Shown here piece after piece: positions 1 to 10,116 of a DNA stretch of 64,000 nucleotides. The number at the start of each line of letters is the position of its first letter. Position 1 is the first letter of the stretch. The notes beneath the pieces are model-generated. The model ran no database searches. It was not told the origin of the DNA and worked only from the letters and a program-made list of their open reading frames with translations. Source of the DNA: Pasteurella canis (GTDB lineage: Bacteria > Pseudomonadota > Gammaproteobacteria > Enterobacterales > Pasteurellaceae); contig NZ_UGTV01000015.1 of NCBI RefSeq assembly GCF_900454865.1, positions 682,001 to 746,000 on the forward strand, in the 5' to 3' direction. The position numbers and the translations under genes are program-made.

Positions 1-11
1 TGCATAGCTTA

Positions 12-1415
12 TTAAAAGTTGGCATTACGTGGCGCACGAGGGAATGGAATTACATCACGAATGTTTTGTACACCAGTGACATATACAATTAATCGTTCAA
101 ATCCTAAGCCAAAGCCAGAATGTGGTACAGTACCATATCGACGTAAGTCACGATACCACCAATAGTCCTCAGGATTGAGACCCATTTCAAGCATACGTTG
201 ATCTAATACATCTAAGCGTTCTTCACGTTGTGAGCCGCCAATGATTTCACCTATTCCTGGGGCTAGGACGTCCATTGCTGCAACTGTTTTACCATCATCA
301 TTTAAACGCATATAAAATGCTTTAATATCTTTTGGATAGTTTTTTACAACAACTGGTGATTTAAAATATTCTTCAGCAAGATAGCGCTCATGTTCAGAGG
401 ATAAATCGATCCCCCAAGAGACTGGAAATTCAAATTTTTTACCAGATTGTAGTAATATTTCAATTGCATCAGTATAGTCAATTTGTGCAAAATCAGAGTT
501 AACAAAGTTTTCTAAACGAGTAATAACTTCTTTATCAACGTGTTTTTCAAAGAATGTTAAGTCGTCTTTTCGTTCCGCTAATACGGCACGGAAAACATAT
601 TTCAGCATATCTTCAGCCAATTTTGCATTATCTGCTAACGTAGCAAAAGCAATTTCAGGCTCAACCATCCAAAACTCAGCTAGATGACGTGTTGTGTTTG
701 AGTTTTCTGCGCGGAATGTGGGACCAAATGTATAGATTTTGCTTAATGCACAAGCATAAGTTTCACCGTTTAATTGGCCAGAAACAGTTAAGAATGATTC
801 TTTACCGAAGAAATCTTGTGAAAAATCGACCGCTCCTTGCTCATTACGTGGTAAATTTTCTAAATCTAATGTAGAAACACGGAACATTTCCCCTGCACCT
901 TCAGTATCTGATGCAGTAATTAATGGTGTTGCAACCCAATAGAATCCTTGTTCATGGAAGAAACGGTGAATAGCTTGAGCTAAACAATGACGAACACGTG
1001 CTATAGCACCAATAATATTAGTACGAGGGCGTAAATGGGCAACTTCACGTAAATATTCGATAGAGTGTCGCTTAGCTGCCATTGGATACGTTTCTGGGTC
1101 GTCAACCCAACCAGTAACAACGACGGAGCTTGCTTGTAATTCAACTGCTTGACCTTCGGCAGGTGATTCGACTACTGTTCCTGTGACAATAACGGAACAG
1201 CCTGTAGTAAGACGTAACACTTCTGAGGCATAATTTTCAATATCATTATTCACAATAGCTTGGATTGGATCAAAGCAAGAGCCATCATAAATAGATAAAA
1301 AAGACAGCCCAGCTTTTGAGTCTCGGCGAGTACGAATCCATCCACGTACAGTTATTTGTTCGCCAACAGTTATTTTACCTTGTAATACATCAACGATAGA
1401 TGCAATTTTAGTCAT
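12..1415 (-). CDS. asnS: Asparagine--tRNA ligase
   Basis: Cytoplasmic class IIb aminoacyl-tRNA synthetase that charges tRNA-Asn with asparagine. The 467-residue length is usual for bacterial AsnRS. An N-terminal OB-fold anticodon-binding domain (about residues 15-100) is followed by the class II catalytic core. Motif 2 lies around [17 protein letters not shown], with the Asn-type NTTRH, and motif 3 is [15 protein letters not shown] near the C-terminus. A GAGG ribosome-binding site precedes the ATG. The gene is monocistronic and divergent from mlc. Identification is firm from overall similarity and motifs. Confidence 0.97.
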   Translation of the reverse strand: MTKIASIVDVLQGKITVGEQITVRGWIRTRRDSKAGLSFLSIYDGSCFDPIQAIVNNDIENYASEVLRLTTGCSVIVTGTVVESPAEGQAVELQASSVVVTGWVDDPETYPMAAKRHSIEYLREVAHLRPRTNIIGAIARVRHCLAQAIHRFFHEQGFYWVATPLITASDTEGAGEMFRVSTLDLENLPRNEQGAVDFSQDFFGKESFLTVSGQLNGETYACALSKIYTFGPTFRAENSNTTRHLAEFWMVEPEIAFATLADNAKLAEDMLKYVFRAVLAERKDDLTFFEKHVDKEVITRLENFVNSDFAQIDYTDAIEILLQSGKKFEFPVSWGIDLSSEHERYLAEEYFKSPVVVKNYPKDIKAFYMRLNDDGKTVAAMDVLAPGIGEIIGGSQREERLDVLDQRMLEMGLNPEDYWWYRDLRRYGTVPHSGFGLGFERLIVYVTGVQNIRDVIPFPRAPRNANF

Positions 1416-1514
1416 ATAAAAACCTCAATTTTTAAATAATTTTTTGAGTAAATAAACCGATATAGTTTACCTTAACTTATGAAAATTACCAAAATCTATT
1501 AAAAGTTTTGTTTT

Positions 1515-1530
1515 TGTGAAATAAATCTCA
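1515..1530. promoter_or_regulatory. Possible CRP site between asnS and mlc
   Basis: TGTGA-N6-TCTCA matches the CRP consensus TGTGA-N6-TCACA at 9 of 10 positions. It lies in the divergent asnS/mlc intergenic region, about 180 bp before mlc. Catabolite control of mlc is known in enteric bacteria. Assignment here is inference from one motif. Confidence 0.35.
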
Positions 1531-1709
1531 TTATTACTTTAAAGCACTTGTTTTTATTCTTATAACTGGTATAAGTAGACAATTTATTATTTCTTATTTT
1601 CATTAGAAAACTCTGCATTAATATGGAACATAATCAAAAAATAGATCTTGTTTAATATGCTTCAGTAGCAGAACAATCTTTGCTTTACTTATGGAATAGA
1701 GTATTAATT

Positions 1710-2927
1710 ATGCCAAAAATCAGAAAAGAAGATAAATTGCCACTACGCTTAAAGCAACTTGGACGCATTTACCGTTTAGTTGAACAATTTGAAGAAATTT
1801 CTCGTATTGATTTATCAAAGCTCTCACGTTTAGCTCCAGCAACAATTACAGCATTAACTCGCGAACTTATTAAAGAAAAATTAATTATTGAACGAGCAGT
1901 ACAAAATACAGAAACGCGTGGTCGACCAGCTATTGGTTTATGTGTATCGCCATTTTACTGGCAATCTTTGTGTGCCACATTAGTTGAGAATCAATTTGAG
2001 ATTATTTTAAGTGAGTTGGATGGTGGGGCAATAAAGCACAATATCTATCCATTAAATCAAGATGACTTTAAAAATTTAGAACAAGTTTTAGTCGCACATT
2101 TACAGCAATTCCTTTCTGAAACGCAAGATGAATTAAATCATTTAATTACGTTTTCTGTAGCAGTAGGAGGAGAACTAGATCATGAGAATCGATTAGTTAA
2201 GCTTGGTGAAATACAGCTGAATATTGATTTAAAAGCGCTATTCACTCCATATTTTAAGATTCCAGTGTTGATTACAGAATACTTCCAAACTTGGTTATTA
2301 GCTGAGTCCACTTTAGGTAGTGTTATAAACTGTGATAATGTTCTGTTCTTACAATTAGATAATGTGATTAATTTTAGTGTACTGTCTAAAGGGGAGTTAT
2401 TATCACATAAAAATCAATCGCGTAGTACTATTAATAGGATGATAGTGCCCAAATTCAATATGATACAACAAGACATTAGCCCCGATTTAAATGATGTGCA
2501 ACGCTATCAATTGCAAAATCAAGTTACGCATAAAGCAATTTATCCTCTGATTGATAAGTATTTTCCAGAAAATAAATTATCTAATTGTTCAGAAAAAATA
2601 GCTTTTTTGTGTGAGAAAGTAAATCAAGGTGATAAAAAAGCTGAGCAAATTTTATATCATATTGCAGATAGTTTGGCTTATATCTTAATGAATTTAGTGA
2701 ATATTTTTGCATCAGAAAAAATTATGTTGAGTTCTAGTTTTTTACTATCAAAAGATATTTTCTTAAATCGATTAAATCAGTCATTAAGAGAAAATTTAGC
2801 CTCTACAGATTCTAAAGTAGAGGTTATTACAGGAAAATATGAGTGGAATACTCCTATTGTAGCGGCCTCAGCTATTAAACAAAGTATCTATGATGGCAGT
2901 TTATTAGGGCATTTTATTAAAGATTGA
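1710..2927 (+). CDS. mlc: ROK-family transcriptional regulator, Mlc/NagC type
   Basis: A DNA-binding repressor of the ROK family, probably controlling sugar phosphotransferase genes. An N-terminal winged helix-turn-helix (about residues 10-70, with SRIDLSKLSRLAPATITALTREL) is joined to a ROK kinase-like fold. The C-terminal GSLLGHFIKD resembles the end of E. coli Mlc. The chosen start is MPKIRKED; an in-frame ATG at 1680 would add 10 residues without similarity. The CxCGxxGCxE zinc motif of Mlc and NagC is absent: no cysteines lie in the equivalent stretch after residue 230. The next gene is bioD2, the same pairing as dgsA(mlc)-ynfK in E. coli, which supports Mlc over NagC. Confidence 0.8.
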   Translation: MPKIRKEDKLPLRLKQLGRIYRLVEQFEEISRIDLSKLSRLAPATITALTRELIKEKLIIERAVQNTETRGRPAIGLCVSPFYWQSLCATLVENQFEIILSELDGGAIKHNIYPLNQDDFKNLEQVLVAHLQQFLSETQDELNHLITFSVAVGGELDHENRLVKLGEIQLNIDLKALFTPYFKIPVLITEYFQTWLLAESTLGSVINCDNVLFLQLDNVINFSVLSKGELLSHKNQSRSTINRMIVPKFNMIQQDISPDLNDVQRYQLQNQVTHKAIYPLIDKYFPENKLSNCSEKIAFLCEKVNQGDKKAEQILYHIADSLAYILMNLVNIFASEKIMLSSSFLLSKDIFLNRLNQSLRENLASTDSKVEVITGKYEWNTPIVAASAIKQSIYDGSLLGHFIKD

Positions 2928-3079
2928 TTATTTGTTCTGATAATAACTCAAGATGTATTTTGTAGATATTCTCTAGATTAATGATATCAATTTAAGAAAA
3001 ATTTGTGTTATCTCAACATTTGTAAAGCAGAATTCCTTTAAGATCTTTGTAGAGAGAAGACTTAGAAAGGGGATAGGCG

Positions 3080-3814
3080 ATGAGCTGTTTTTTTGTAACA
3101 GGAACAGATACGAATGTAGGTAAAACTGTCGCAAGTCGAGCCATAATACAAGCATTACAAAATAAAGGTATTCAAATTGTGGGCTATAAGCCCATAGCAT
3201 TTAGTCATGAAGACAGTATTTATAATGATGTTGAATATCAAGATAAATCTAAAAGTGATTATGGTTTAGAAAATAATGCGGATGTATTAACTCTTATGAA
3301 GTCGACGAAAGAAAATGTAAGCTATCAAGACGTAAATAGTTATACATTTAAACATAGTACGCCGATTTCCTCTCATGAAGAGAAGAGTATTCATATAGAA
3401 AAAATAAATTCTGATTTATCTAGGCTAAATAAAAAATATCAATCAATCCTAGTTGAAGGTGCATATGGTTGGTTGACCCCAATAAATGAGCATTATCGTT
3501 TTGCAGATTGGGTTCAAGAACAAAAAATGCCAGTTGTATTAGTTGTTGGAATTAAGGAAGGTTGTATTAATCATGCTTTATTAACGGTGGAATCAATACA
3601 ACAGAAAGGACTGCCTTTATTAGGCTGGATAGCTAATCGTATTAATCCTTGTTTAAGTCATTATGCTGAGATTATTAAGTTGTTAAGTGAAAAAATAGAT
3701 GCTCCGCTTTTAGGACAGATACCTTACTTACATAAGCCAGAAGAGCAAGAATTGAGTCATTATATTACTAATGTTGAACGACTAACTTATATGGAAACAG
3801 TATTAGTAGATTAG
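3080..3814 (+). CDS. bioD: Dethiobiotin synthetase, BioD2/YnfK type
   Basis: ATP-dependent enzyme of the BioD family, which closes the ureido ring of dethiobiotin in biotin synthesis. The P-loop GTDTNVGKT spans residues 8-16 and GYKP follows near residue 36. The second half ([34 protein letters not shown]) fits the YnfK/BioD2 paralogue better than BioD1. Two features differ from the textbook enzyme: the loop after GYKP is longer and lacks the usual Ser-Gly, and the VEGAGGW motif reads VEGAYGW. A GGGG ribosome-binding site sits 5-8 bases before the ATG. No other bio genes are nearby, so activity on diaminopelargonate is inferred. Confidence 0.85.
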   Translation: MSCFFVTGTDTNVGKTVASRAIIQALQNKGIQIVGYKPIAFSHEDSIYNDVEYQDKSKSDYGLENNADVLTLMKSTKENVSYQDVNSYTFKHSTPISSHEEKSIHIEKINSDLSRLNKKYQSILVEGAYGWLTPINEHYRFADWVQEQKMPVVLVVGIKEGCINHALLTVESIQQKGLPLLGWIANRINPCLSHYAEIIKLLSEKIDAPLLGQIPYLHKPEEQELSHYITNVERLTYMETVLVD

Positions 3815-3834
3815 TGCAATTATTTATACTTAAT

Positions 3835-3869
3835 AAAAAGCCTTTTGTAATTATTACAAAAGGCTTTTT
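3835..3869. terminator. Bidirectional terminator, bioD2/dedA
   Basis: The inverted repeat AAAAAGCCTTTTGTAAT / ATTACAAAAGGCTTTTT has T-rich ends on both strands. It lies between the convergent bioD2 and DedA-family genes. Confidence 0.9.
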
Positions 3870-3888
3870 ATATATATTTTGTGTAGAA

Positions 3889-4500
3889 TTATTGTTCAGA
3901 TTTAGCTTTTTTGCTTTTTTTCCATTTCCACAATAAGAAAATAGCAAGAATAGCAATAAGAATATAAATAAAAAATTGTCCTTGTTGGATCTGATGATGT
4001 AGTTTATCTAAATTTTGTGCACCAAAATAGCCTAAATATACCCAAATAGGGACAGAAATAATTGCAGCAAAGAAATCGATTAACACGAATCGTGTATAAC
4101 TAACACGTCGAGTTATACCAGAAACCATGTAAATAACGGCACGTAATCCTGGTAAGAATCTAGCTGTAAATAATACTCTGTTTCCATATTTTTCAAATTT
4201 ATCTCGAACTAAACGTAAGCGTTTCAAAGTAATTAGTTTACGCATTAATCTAAAACGAAGGATCTTAGCACCATATATACGACCTAACCAATACATACAA
4301 GAGTCACCAGCTAATACACCGAACATGCTTATTACTAACATAATATGTACGTTAATATCCTCAGGATATAGACCTGCTATAACCCCACCCGAGACAAGCG
4401 TAATATCCTCAGGGATTGGTAGACCAAATCCACATAAAATTAAGACAAATAATACAGCAAAGTAGCCATAGTCAGAAAAAAACGAGATTAGGAGATCCAT
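3889..4500 (-). CDS. DedA-family membrane protein
   Basis: A 203-residue integral inner-membrane protein of the DedA/SNARE-associated (VTT) family. This family is linked to lipid scrambling, membrane potential and envelope homeostasis. Visible family features are the re-entrant hydrophobic N-terminus, the acidic/proline motif GLPIPEDITLVSGG (about residues 26-39), the conserved FTARFLPGLRAVIYMVSG segment with its arginines (about 112-129), and several hydrophobic helices. The tail KWKKSKKAKSEQ is strongly basic and probably cytoplasmic. The paralogue cannot be resolved, so no symbol is given. Confidence 0.88.
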   Translation of the reverse strand: MDLLISFFSDYGYFAVLFVLILCGFGLPIPEDITLVSGGVIAGLYPEDINVHIMLVISMFGVLAGDSCMYWLGRIYGAKILRFRLMRKLITLKRLRLVRDKFEKYGNRVLFTARFLPGLRAVIYMVSGITRRVSYTRFVLIDFFAAIISVPIWVYLGYFGAQNLDKLHHQIQQGQFFIYILIAILAIFLLWKWKKSKKAKSEQ

Positions 4501-4642
4501 TTATATACCACACAATTAATATGATAAATTATATAAAAAACAGTCTAATATTTTACCTTGTTTTTTTTATAAAGTCGCTAAAAAACTTAATTGAATTTCT
4601 GCACACTATTTGATTTATTGAAGTAAATCCAATATAATTCGC

Positions 4643-4709
4643 GATTCTCAAAGAGATTCTTTGAGAAGAATGATGGAAATCGTTGGGTCGCCTACGGTTT
4701 TATTTTTTA
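4643..4709 (+). promoter_or_regulatory. Structured leader of rplY (candidate autoregulatory/attenuator element)
   Basis: Two hairpins lie just upstream of rplY. The first is ATTCTCAAAG-AGATT-CTTTGAGAA (4643-4666). The second pairs AAATCGT with ACGGTTT around a short GG/CC inner stem (4677-4700) and runs into TATTTTTT (4701-4708), which looks like an intrinsic terminator 25 bases before the start codon. L25 is known to control its own synthesis through the rplY leader in E. coli and relatives. No clear copy of the 5S rRNA loop E was recognised, so the mechanism here is inferred. Confidence 0.5.
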
Positions 4710-4733
4710 ACTCTAATAATGAGAATCATGAAA

Positions 4734-5018
4734 ATGTTTAAATTTAACGCTGAAGTTCGTCAAGCGCAAGGTAAGGGTGCGAGCCGCCGCCTGCGTCATA
4801 ATGGTCAAATTCCTGCTATTGTTTATGGTGGTAGTGAAGCACCTGTCTCAATCATTTTAAATCATGATGATTTAAACAATGCACAAGCTCACGACTCATT
4901 TTATTCAGAAGTGATCACGTTGGTTATTGATGGTAAAGATGTAGCTGTAAAAGTACAAGCAATGCAACGTCATCCATTTAAACCAAAATTAGTTCACATT
5001 GATTTTAAACGTGTGTAA
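4734..5018 (+). CDS. rplY: 50S ribosomal protein L25
   Basis: The 94-residue single-domain L25, which binds the loop E region of 5S rRNA on the large subunit. The sequence from [21 protein letters not shown] to [17 protein letters not shown] is collinear with E. coli and Haemophilus L25. The start is set at 4734 by homology; ATGs at 4728 and 4683 give unsupported extensions. GAGAA lies about 8 bases upstream. The structured leader and downstream terminator make it a single-gene unit. Confidence 0.95.
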   Translation: MFKFNAEVRQAQGKGASRRLRHNGQIPAIVYGGSEAPVSIILNHDDLNNAQAHDSFYSEVITLVIDGKDVAVKVQAMQRHPFKPKLVHIDFKRV

Positions 5019-5111
5019 TCTTTTTGATTTAAGAGATAGTTTGAAATATTAGTCATATTTTTATATGTAAATAATTTTATAAAATTTCAGGCTATCTATT
5101 TAATTTATTTT

Positions 5112-5149
5112 AAAAGCTCTTTTACTGTATTAAGTCAAAGAGCTTTTTT
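5112..5149 (+). terminator. Terminator after rplY
   Basis: The stem AAAAGCTCTTT / AAAGAGCTTTT is followed by a T run. It is placed between rplY and the convergent patatin gene. Confidence 0.8.
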
Positions 5150-5191
5150 ATATAAAGAAATTTATTTTTATTAATATCGTCTTTTCACATC

Positions 5192-6034
5192 TTATTTAGA
5201 TAAGAAATCTTTAAGAGCAATCATTTCTTTTTGAGCATCTCGAATACCCAGTTCATACATTGCTTGGACTTTATTCGGATCTTTTTCAAGACGTTTGATT
5301 GGTAAAGTTTGAGAGGGGCGAATAACAAAAATTTTATTCTGTTTATGTAATTGAATAATTTCTTCTACACGATCATTATAATCTTGATAACGGTAAGCAA
5401 GTTTTTGGGCTAAATTAGGGTATTTCTTATAAAACGTCTTAAAAATCCAAGAAGGTGTTGGTTTTTTACGATAGTCTAATGGGCGAGTAAGAATTACTAT
5501 AATCTTATCATAGCCTAACATTTGGCATTTTTTCAGTGGAATACTATCAGCGATACCGCCATCTAAATATTTTTTCCCATCAATTTCAACTAATTTTGAA
5601 ACAAAAGGCATAGCTGATGTCGCTCTTAAAATCTCCATTTCTTCAAGTATATTACCTAATTTTATGTATTCTGCTTCGCCTGTTTCAACATTCGTTAAGG
5701 TAGCGTAGAAGTCAATATTAGACTCAAGGAATGCTGTTACATCGAAAGGATCTAATTTGAAAGGTACTTCATAAAAAGCAAAATCTTTATTGACAATATT
5801 TCCAGTACGTAACAAGCTATATAATCCCATATAACGCTTATCGTTTAAATATTTCTGGTTATAGCGAATTGTGCGCCCTCTCTGTTTGGAAGGAAAATTC
5901 ACACCAAATAGTACACCAGCTGAAACAGCAACGATACCATCAATATGAATATTTTCATCAAGAAATACATCCAGTACACCTGCAGTGAACATTCCACGCA
6001 TTGCACCACCTTCTAACACTAAGCCTACTTTCAT
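5192..6034 (-). CDS. Patatin-like phospholipase family protein
   Basis: A 280-residue protein with the patatin alpha/beta fold, probably a cytoplasmic acyl hydrolase. The oxyanion-hole motif EGGAMRG lies at residues 8-14. The nucleophile elbow AVSAG has Ser38, where the first glycine of GxSxG is Ala, as seen in a subset of this family. The catalytic Asp is in DGGIADSIPL around residue 160. No signal peptide is visible. An AGGA ribosome-binding site precedes the ATG. The substrate is unknown. The gene is divergent from truA. Confidence 0.85.
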   Translation of the reverse strand: MKVGLVLEGGAMRGMFTAGVLDVFLDENIHIDGIVAVSAGVLFGVNFPSKQRGRTIRYNQKYLNDKRYMGLYSLLRTGNIVNKDFAFYEVPFKLDPFDVTAFLESNIDFYATLTNVETGEAEYIKLGNILEEMEILRATSAMPFVSKLVEIDGKKYLDGGIADSIPLKKCQMLGYDKIIVILTRPLDYRKKPTPSWIFKTFYKKYPNLAQKLAYRYQDYNDRVEEIIQLHKQNKIFVIRPSQTLPIKRLEKDPNKVQAMYELGIRDAQKEMIALKDFLSK

Positions 6035-6211
6035 TTTTCATCCTAAATACTACGAGCAAAACCTGTTTAAAATAGACCGCACTTTTGATTTAAAGTGCAT
6101 AAAAACACTATTTTTTATTTCTAAAATTTTGCCTGATTTTTCTGTTTATCGCTAGTATAAATCTCATCTATAATATCTGATCCGAACACTTATAAAAATA
6201 TAGCGAATAAG

Positions 6212-7006
6212 ATGAAAGTTGCATTAGGTATTCAATATAACGGAAAAAATTATTTTGGTTGGCAACGACAAGAAAATGTTGCTAGCGTTCAACAGGAATT
6301 AGAAAAAGCGATTTCTTTCGTAGCAAATGAAAACTGTCAAGTTTTTTGTGCGGGAAGAACCGATTCTGGTGTACATGCGACAGGACAGGTAATTCATTTT
6401 GAAACAGATGCTAATAGAACTGAGAAGGCTTGGAGTTTTGGTGTTAATGCGAATCTCCCAAACGATATTTCAGTGAGTTGGGCAAAAATTGTTGATGACA
6501 GTTTTCACGCACGTTTCAGTGCGATTGCTCGTCGTTATCGTTATATTTTGTATTGTCATAAATTACGTTCAGCAATTTTACCTGAGGGTATTACGCATTG
6601 TCATTTATCTCTCGATCACCAACTTATGCATCAAGCAGGGCAAGCTTTGTTAGGTGAGAATGATTTTTCCTCTTTTCGTGCGGCACAATGTCAATCTCAT
6701 ACACCATTTCGCAGTGTACATCATTTACAAGTGATTCGCCGTGGACATTATATTATTGTTGATATTCAAGCGAATGCTTTTGTGCATCATATGGTACGTA
6801 ACATTGTAGGAAGTCTGATTGAAGTTGGGGCTGGACATCAACCTGTAGAGTGGATAAGTTGGTTGTTAGCAAAAAAAGATCGTAATTTAGCTGCACCTAC
6901 TGCGAAACCACAAGGGCTTTATTTAGTCAATGTGAGTTACCCTAAACAGTTTGGTTTACCACAAAATGCGTTAGGTCCCTTGTTTTTAGAAAATGAAATA
7001 TGCTAG
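6212..7006 (+). CDS. truA: tRNA pseudouridine(38-40) synthase
   Basis: Converts uridines 38-40 in the anticodon arm of many tRNAs to pseudouridine. The catalytic Asp51 lies in [10 protein letters not shown]. The family blocks [23 protein letters not shown] and [19 protein letters not shown] are all present. The 264 residues match the normal length. It is followed after 83 bases by accD, and truA-accD-folC form a rightward cluster found in other gammaproteobacteria. Confidence 0.96.
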   Translation: MKVALGIQYNGKNYFGWQRQENVASVQQELEKAISFVANENCQVFCAGRTDSGVHATGQVIHFETDANRTEKAWSFGVNANLPNDISVSWAKIVDDSFHARFSAIARRYRYILYCHKLRSAILPEGITHCHLSLDHQLMHQAGQALLGENDFSSFRAAQCQSHTPFRSVHHLQVIRRGHYIIVDIQANAFVHHMVRNIVGSLIEVGAGHQPVEWISWLLAKKDRNLAAPTAKPQGLYLVNVSYPKQFGLPQNALGPLFLENEIC

Positions 7007-7089
7007 CCAGATCAGACCTTTATTGCTGGCATATTAGCTTAAATTATGGTGTAATATGTCGAATTTTTCGTTAAATAAAAAGGTTTAAA

Positions 7090-7995
7090 ATGAGCTGGAT
7101 TGATCGAATTTTTAGCAAAAATACTTCTTCAACAAGTTCTCGTAAGTCAAATGTACCAGAAGGAGTTTGGACAAAGTGTAGTTCTTGTGAACAAGTTTTA
7201 TATCGTGATGAGCTAAAACGCCACTTAGAAGTGTGCCCAAAATGCGGGCATCATATGCGAATTGATGCCAGAGAACGTCTTTTAGCTCTACTTGATAAAG
7301 ATAGTGTACAAGAATTAGCAGCAGATTTAGAACCAAAAGATATTCTCAAGTTTAAAGATTTAAAGAAATATAAAGATCGTCTTTCTGCTGCACAGAAAGA
7401 AACAGGTGAAAAGGATGCGCTAATTGTAATGCAAGGAACACTATATGGTATGCCTGTAGTGGCTGCGGCATCGAACTTTAGCTTTATGGGCGGTTCCATG
7501 GGATCTGTTGTTGGGGCTAAATTTGTACAAGCAGCAGAAAAAGCGATTGAACAAAACTGTCCATTTGTCTGTTTTTCTGCAAGTGGTGGCGCTCGTATGC
7601 AAGAAGCCTTATTTTCTCTCATGCAAATGGCAAAAACCAGTGCAGTTTTGGCTCAAATGCGTGCACAAGGTGTACCTTTTATTTCAGTATTAACAGATCC
7701 TACTTTAGGTGGTGTGTCTGCAAGTTTTGCAATGCTTGGCGATATTAATATTGCGGAGCCAAAAGCATTAATTGGTTTTGCAGGTCCTAGAGTGATTGAG
7801 CAAACTGTACGTGAAAAATTACCTGAAGGGTTTCAACGTAGTGAGTTTTTGTTAGAGAAGGGCGCAATCGACATGATTATTAAACGCAGTGATATGCGCC
7901 AAACTTTAGCAAGTTTATTGAGTAAATTGATGAATAAGCCATCTCCTTTTATTGAGCCTGTATTGATAGAAGAAATTAAAACAGATAATGAGTAA
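7090..7995 (+). CDS. accD: Acetyl-CoA carboxylase, carboxyltransferase beta subunit
   Basis: Partner of AccA in the carboxyltransferase that makes malonyl-CoA for fatty acid synthesis. The N-terminal four-cysteine zinc ribbon has Cys30, Cys33, Cys49 and Cys52 (CSSC, CPKC). The crotonase-like carboxyltransferase domain follows, with [11 protein letters not shown] and [10 protein letters not shown]. At 301 residues it is full length. AAGG lies just before the ATG. Its end overlaps folC by 8 bases, suggesting translational coupling. Confidence 0.97.
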   Translation: MSWIDRIFSKNTSSTSSRKSNVPEGVWTKCSSCEQVLYRDELKRHLEVCPKCGHHMRIDARERLLALLDKDSVQELAADLEPKDILKFKDLKKYKDRLSAAQKETGEKDALIVMQGTLYGMPVVAAASNFSFMGGSMGSVVGAKFVQAAEKAIEQNCPFVCFSASGGARMQEALFSLMQMAKTSAVLAQMRAQGVPFISVLTDPTLGGVSASFAMLGDINIAEPKALIGFAGPRVIEQTVREKLPEGFQRSEFLLEKGAIDMIIKRSDMRQTLASLLSKLMNKPSPFIEPVLIEEIKTDNE

Positions 7996-9316
7996 TTCAA
8001 CTTCACAATTAACAGCCACTTCGTCTTTAATGGAGTGGCTTTATTATTTAGAGAATAGCCATTTCAAAGCCATTGACCTGGGGCTTGAGCGTATAAAATC
8101 TGTTGCAGAGCAGTTAGACTTATTAATACCTGCCCCCTTTGTTATTACAGTAGGGGGGACTAATGGAAAAGGTACCACTTGCCGTTTACTAGAAATGATT
8201 TTGATCAATGCGGGTTATAATGTGGGTGTTTATTCTTCACCACATTTAATTCGTTACAATGAACGTGTTCGTATTCAAGGTAGAGAATTGCCTGATCATA
8301 GACATGTAGAATCTTTTTCTTTTATTGAACAATATAAAACACAGTCTTTAACTTATTTTGAGTTTAGTACATTATCTGCATTGCATCTATTTAAACAAGC
8401 AAAACTCGATATTGTTATTTTAGAAGTAGGGTTAGGCGGTCGCTTAGATGCGACTAATATCATTGATAGTGATATTGCTGTGATTACAAGTATTGGGATT
8501 GACCATATAGATTTTTTAGGTTCAGATCGTGAACAAATAGGGTTTGAAAAAGCAGGTATTTTTCGTACTAATAAACCAGCTATTATTGGAGAACCTAATA
8601 TACCTCAAACTTTATTGAATCATGCTAATTCACTAGCATGCAAGTCCTCTTGCCGTGATATTGACTGGTTTTTTACTGTCGATTCTTATTATTGGAATTG
8701 GACTGGGCAAAAAGAACAGTTTAAAAATTTACCTCTTTGCCAAATTCCGTTAGCTAATGCCGCGACAGTATTAGCAACGATTGAACAATTACCTTTTGCT
8801 ATTTCAGAAGAGATAATTCGCCAATCTTTACAAAATGTAGAGTTAGTCGGGCGTTTTCAAACGATTAAACATACTGATTTATATCCATTAGCAAAAAGTA
8901 TTAATAAAGCCACAAAGGAATTACCACGAGTAATTCTTGATGTTGGACACAATCCTCATGCCGCAGCTTATTTGGCAGAGAAATTGATTGCACTTAAACA
9001 ACAAGATGACGGTAAAATTATTGCTGTATGCGGTATGTTAAAAGATAAAGATGCTGAAGGTGTATTTAGCCTCTTGTTATCAGTGATTGATCATTGGTAT
9101 TGTGTTACTTTAACTGGTTATAGGGGGCAAGATGGCGATACATTATTTGTGACGTTGCAACAAGCGGCCCAAAATCAAGAGGTAAAATTATCCGCAGAAA
9201 GTTTATCTTCCGTAGAAGATGCCGTAAAAAATGCATTACAGCAAGCTGCTCAAAACGATATTATATTAGTATTCGGTTCCTTCCATACTGTTGGCGACTT
9301 TTTACAGTTACTGTAA
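7988..9316 (+). CDS. folC: Bifunctional dihydrofolate/folylpolyglutamate synthase
   Basis: Adds glutamate to dihydropteroate and to folates. The Mur-ligase-type ATP site [14 protein letters not shown] lies at about residues 56-69. The family signatures [24 protein letters not shown] and [10 protein letters not shown] are visible. Its 442 residues are normal for FolC. It begins inside the last codons of accD and ends before a strong terminator. Confidence 0.96.
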   Translation: MSNSTSQLTATSSLMEWLYYLENSHFKAIDLGLERIKSVAEQLDLLIPAPFVITVGGTNGKGTTCRLLEMILINAGYNVGVYSSPHLIRYNERVRIQGRELPDHRHVESFSFIEQYKTQSLTYFEFSTLSALHLFKQAKLDIVILEVGLGGRLDATNIIDSDIAVITSIGIDHIDFLGSDREQIGFEKAGIFRTNKPAIIGEPNIPQTLLNHANSLACKSSCRDIDWFFTVDSYYWNWTGQKEQFKNLPLCQIPLANAATVLATIEQLPFAISEEIIRQSLQNVELVGRFQTIKHTDLYPLAKSINKATKELPRVILDVGHNPHAAAYLAEKLIALKQQDDGKIIAVCGMLKDKDAEGVFSLLLSVIDHWYCVTLTGYRGQDGDTLFVTLQQAAQNQEVKLSAESLSSVEDAVKNALQQAAQNDIILVFGSFHTVGDFLQLL

Positions 9317-9330
9317 AATCACTCGTGTTT

Positions 9331-9370
9331 CTAAATAAAGTCCTTGATATTTTAAGGACTTTTTATTTAG
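9331..9370. terminator. Bidirectional terminator, folC/phosphatase gene
   Basis: The long inverted repeat CTAAATAAAGTCCTT / AAGGACTTTTTATTTAG overlaps the stop codon of the leftward phosphatase gene. It serves both convergent genes. Confidence 0.9.
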
Positions 9371-10004
9371 TTAAATGAGTAACATCATTACAACTTTCAA
9401 TGACAAATACGCTCTGCCCATGCTGATCTTGATGATAGTTTACAATGCTGATAGATGTATTTAATAATGCAGGACTTTTTCCTTCCTCTCTATGATTTTG
9501 CCAAGTCGCTCCATTAAATAAACCTAATAATATGCGTAGCGTATGTCCATGCGATACAATTAAAATGTTCCCAGTGGAATGTATATTAATAATATCTTGT
9601 ATAGCATTAAATGCACGGCTTGCAAGCTGTTGATATGTTTCCCCTTGATTAGTTTTTGCTTTATAGTGAGCAGGGTTTTCACGCATTTGTTGATATTCTA
9701 GCGAATCTTTTAATTGCGAAATAGATTGTCCTTCCCATAGACCAAAAGATTGTTCATTCAAGCCTTGATGTTGGAAAAGTGGGACATTTCTATCTGTCAA
9801 AATATAAGTTGCAGTATCGATAGTTCGTTGTAATGTACTGGAATATGCTGCAACAAAAGGTGTATCAGATAATGCTTTGCCTGTTAACTTGGCGCCTTGA
9901 ATACCATCATCTGTTAACGGCGAATTACCGCTACCTTGAAATAAGCCTTGTTCATTCCATACAGTTTTACCATGTCGAACTAAATAAAATCTTAGTGTTT
10001 TCAT
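9363..10004 (-). CDS. Histidine phosphatase family protein (phosphoglycerate-mutase-like)
   Basis: A 213-residue member of the cofactor-independent-of-metal, phospho-histidine branch of the phosphoglycerate mutase superfamily. The phospho-acceptor motif LVRHGKTVWNEQGLFQG is at residues 7-23, and the second catalytic His is in SHGHTLR. The start at 10004 is preceded by AAGGAA; a longer frame to 10112 adds residues without similarity and overlaps the promoter of the divergent gene. It could be GpmB-like or a phosphatase of small phosphomonoesters; the substrate is not resolved. Confidence 0.88.
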   Translation of the reverse strand: MKTLRFYLVRHGKTVWNEQGLFQGSGNSPLTDDGIQGAKLTGKALSDTPFVAAYSSTLQRTIDTATYILTDRNVPLFQHQGLNEQSFGLWEGQSISQLKDSLEYQQMRENPAHYKAKTNQGETYQQLASRAFNAIQDIINIHSTGNILIVSHGHTLRILLGLFNGATWQNHREEGKSPALLNTSISIVNYHQDQHGQSVFVIESCNDVTHLTK

Positions 10005-10116
10005 AACTATTACTATTCCTTTATTGTTAAGAGTGAAATTATAGCTAAAAATTTGATTCATACCGTAAAAATATTTGCTTATGCTATAATGTAACGATTT
10101 TAATTTATACATATAT

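Noticed and set aside
9363-10112. Longer N-terminus for the phosphatase gene (to 10112)
   Set aside because: The extra 36 residues have no family similarity, and an AAGGAA site marks the start at 10004.
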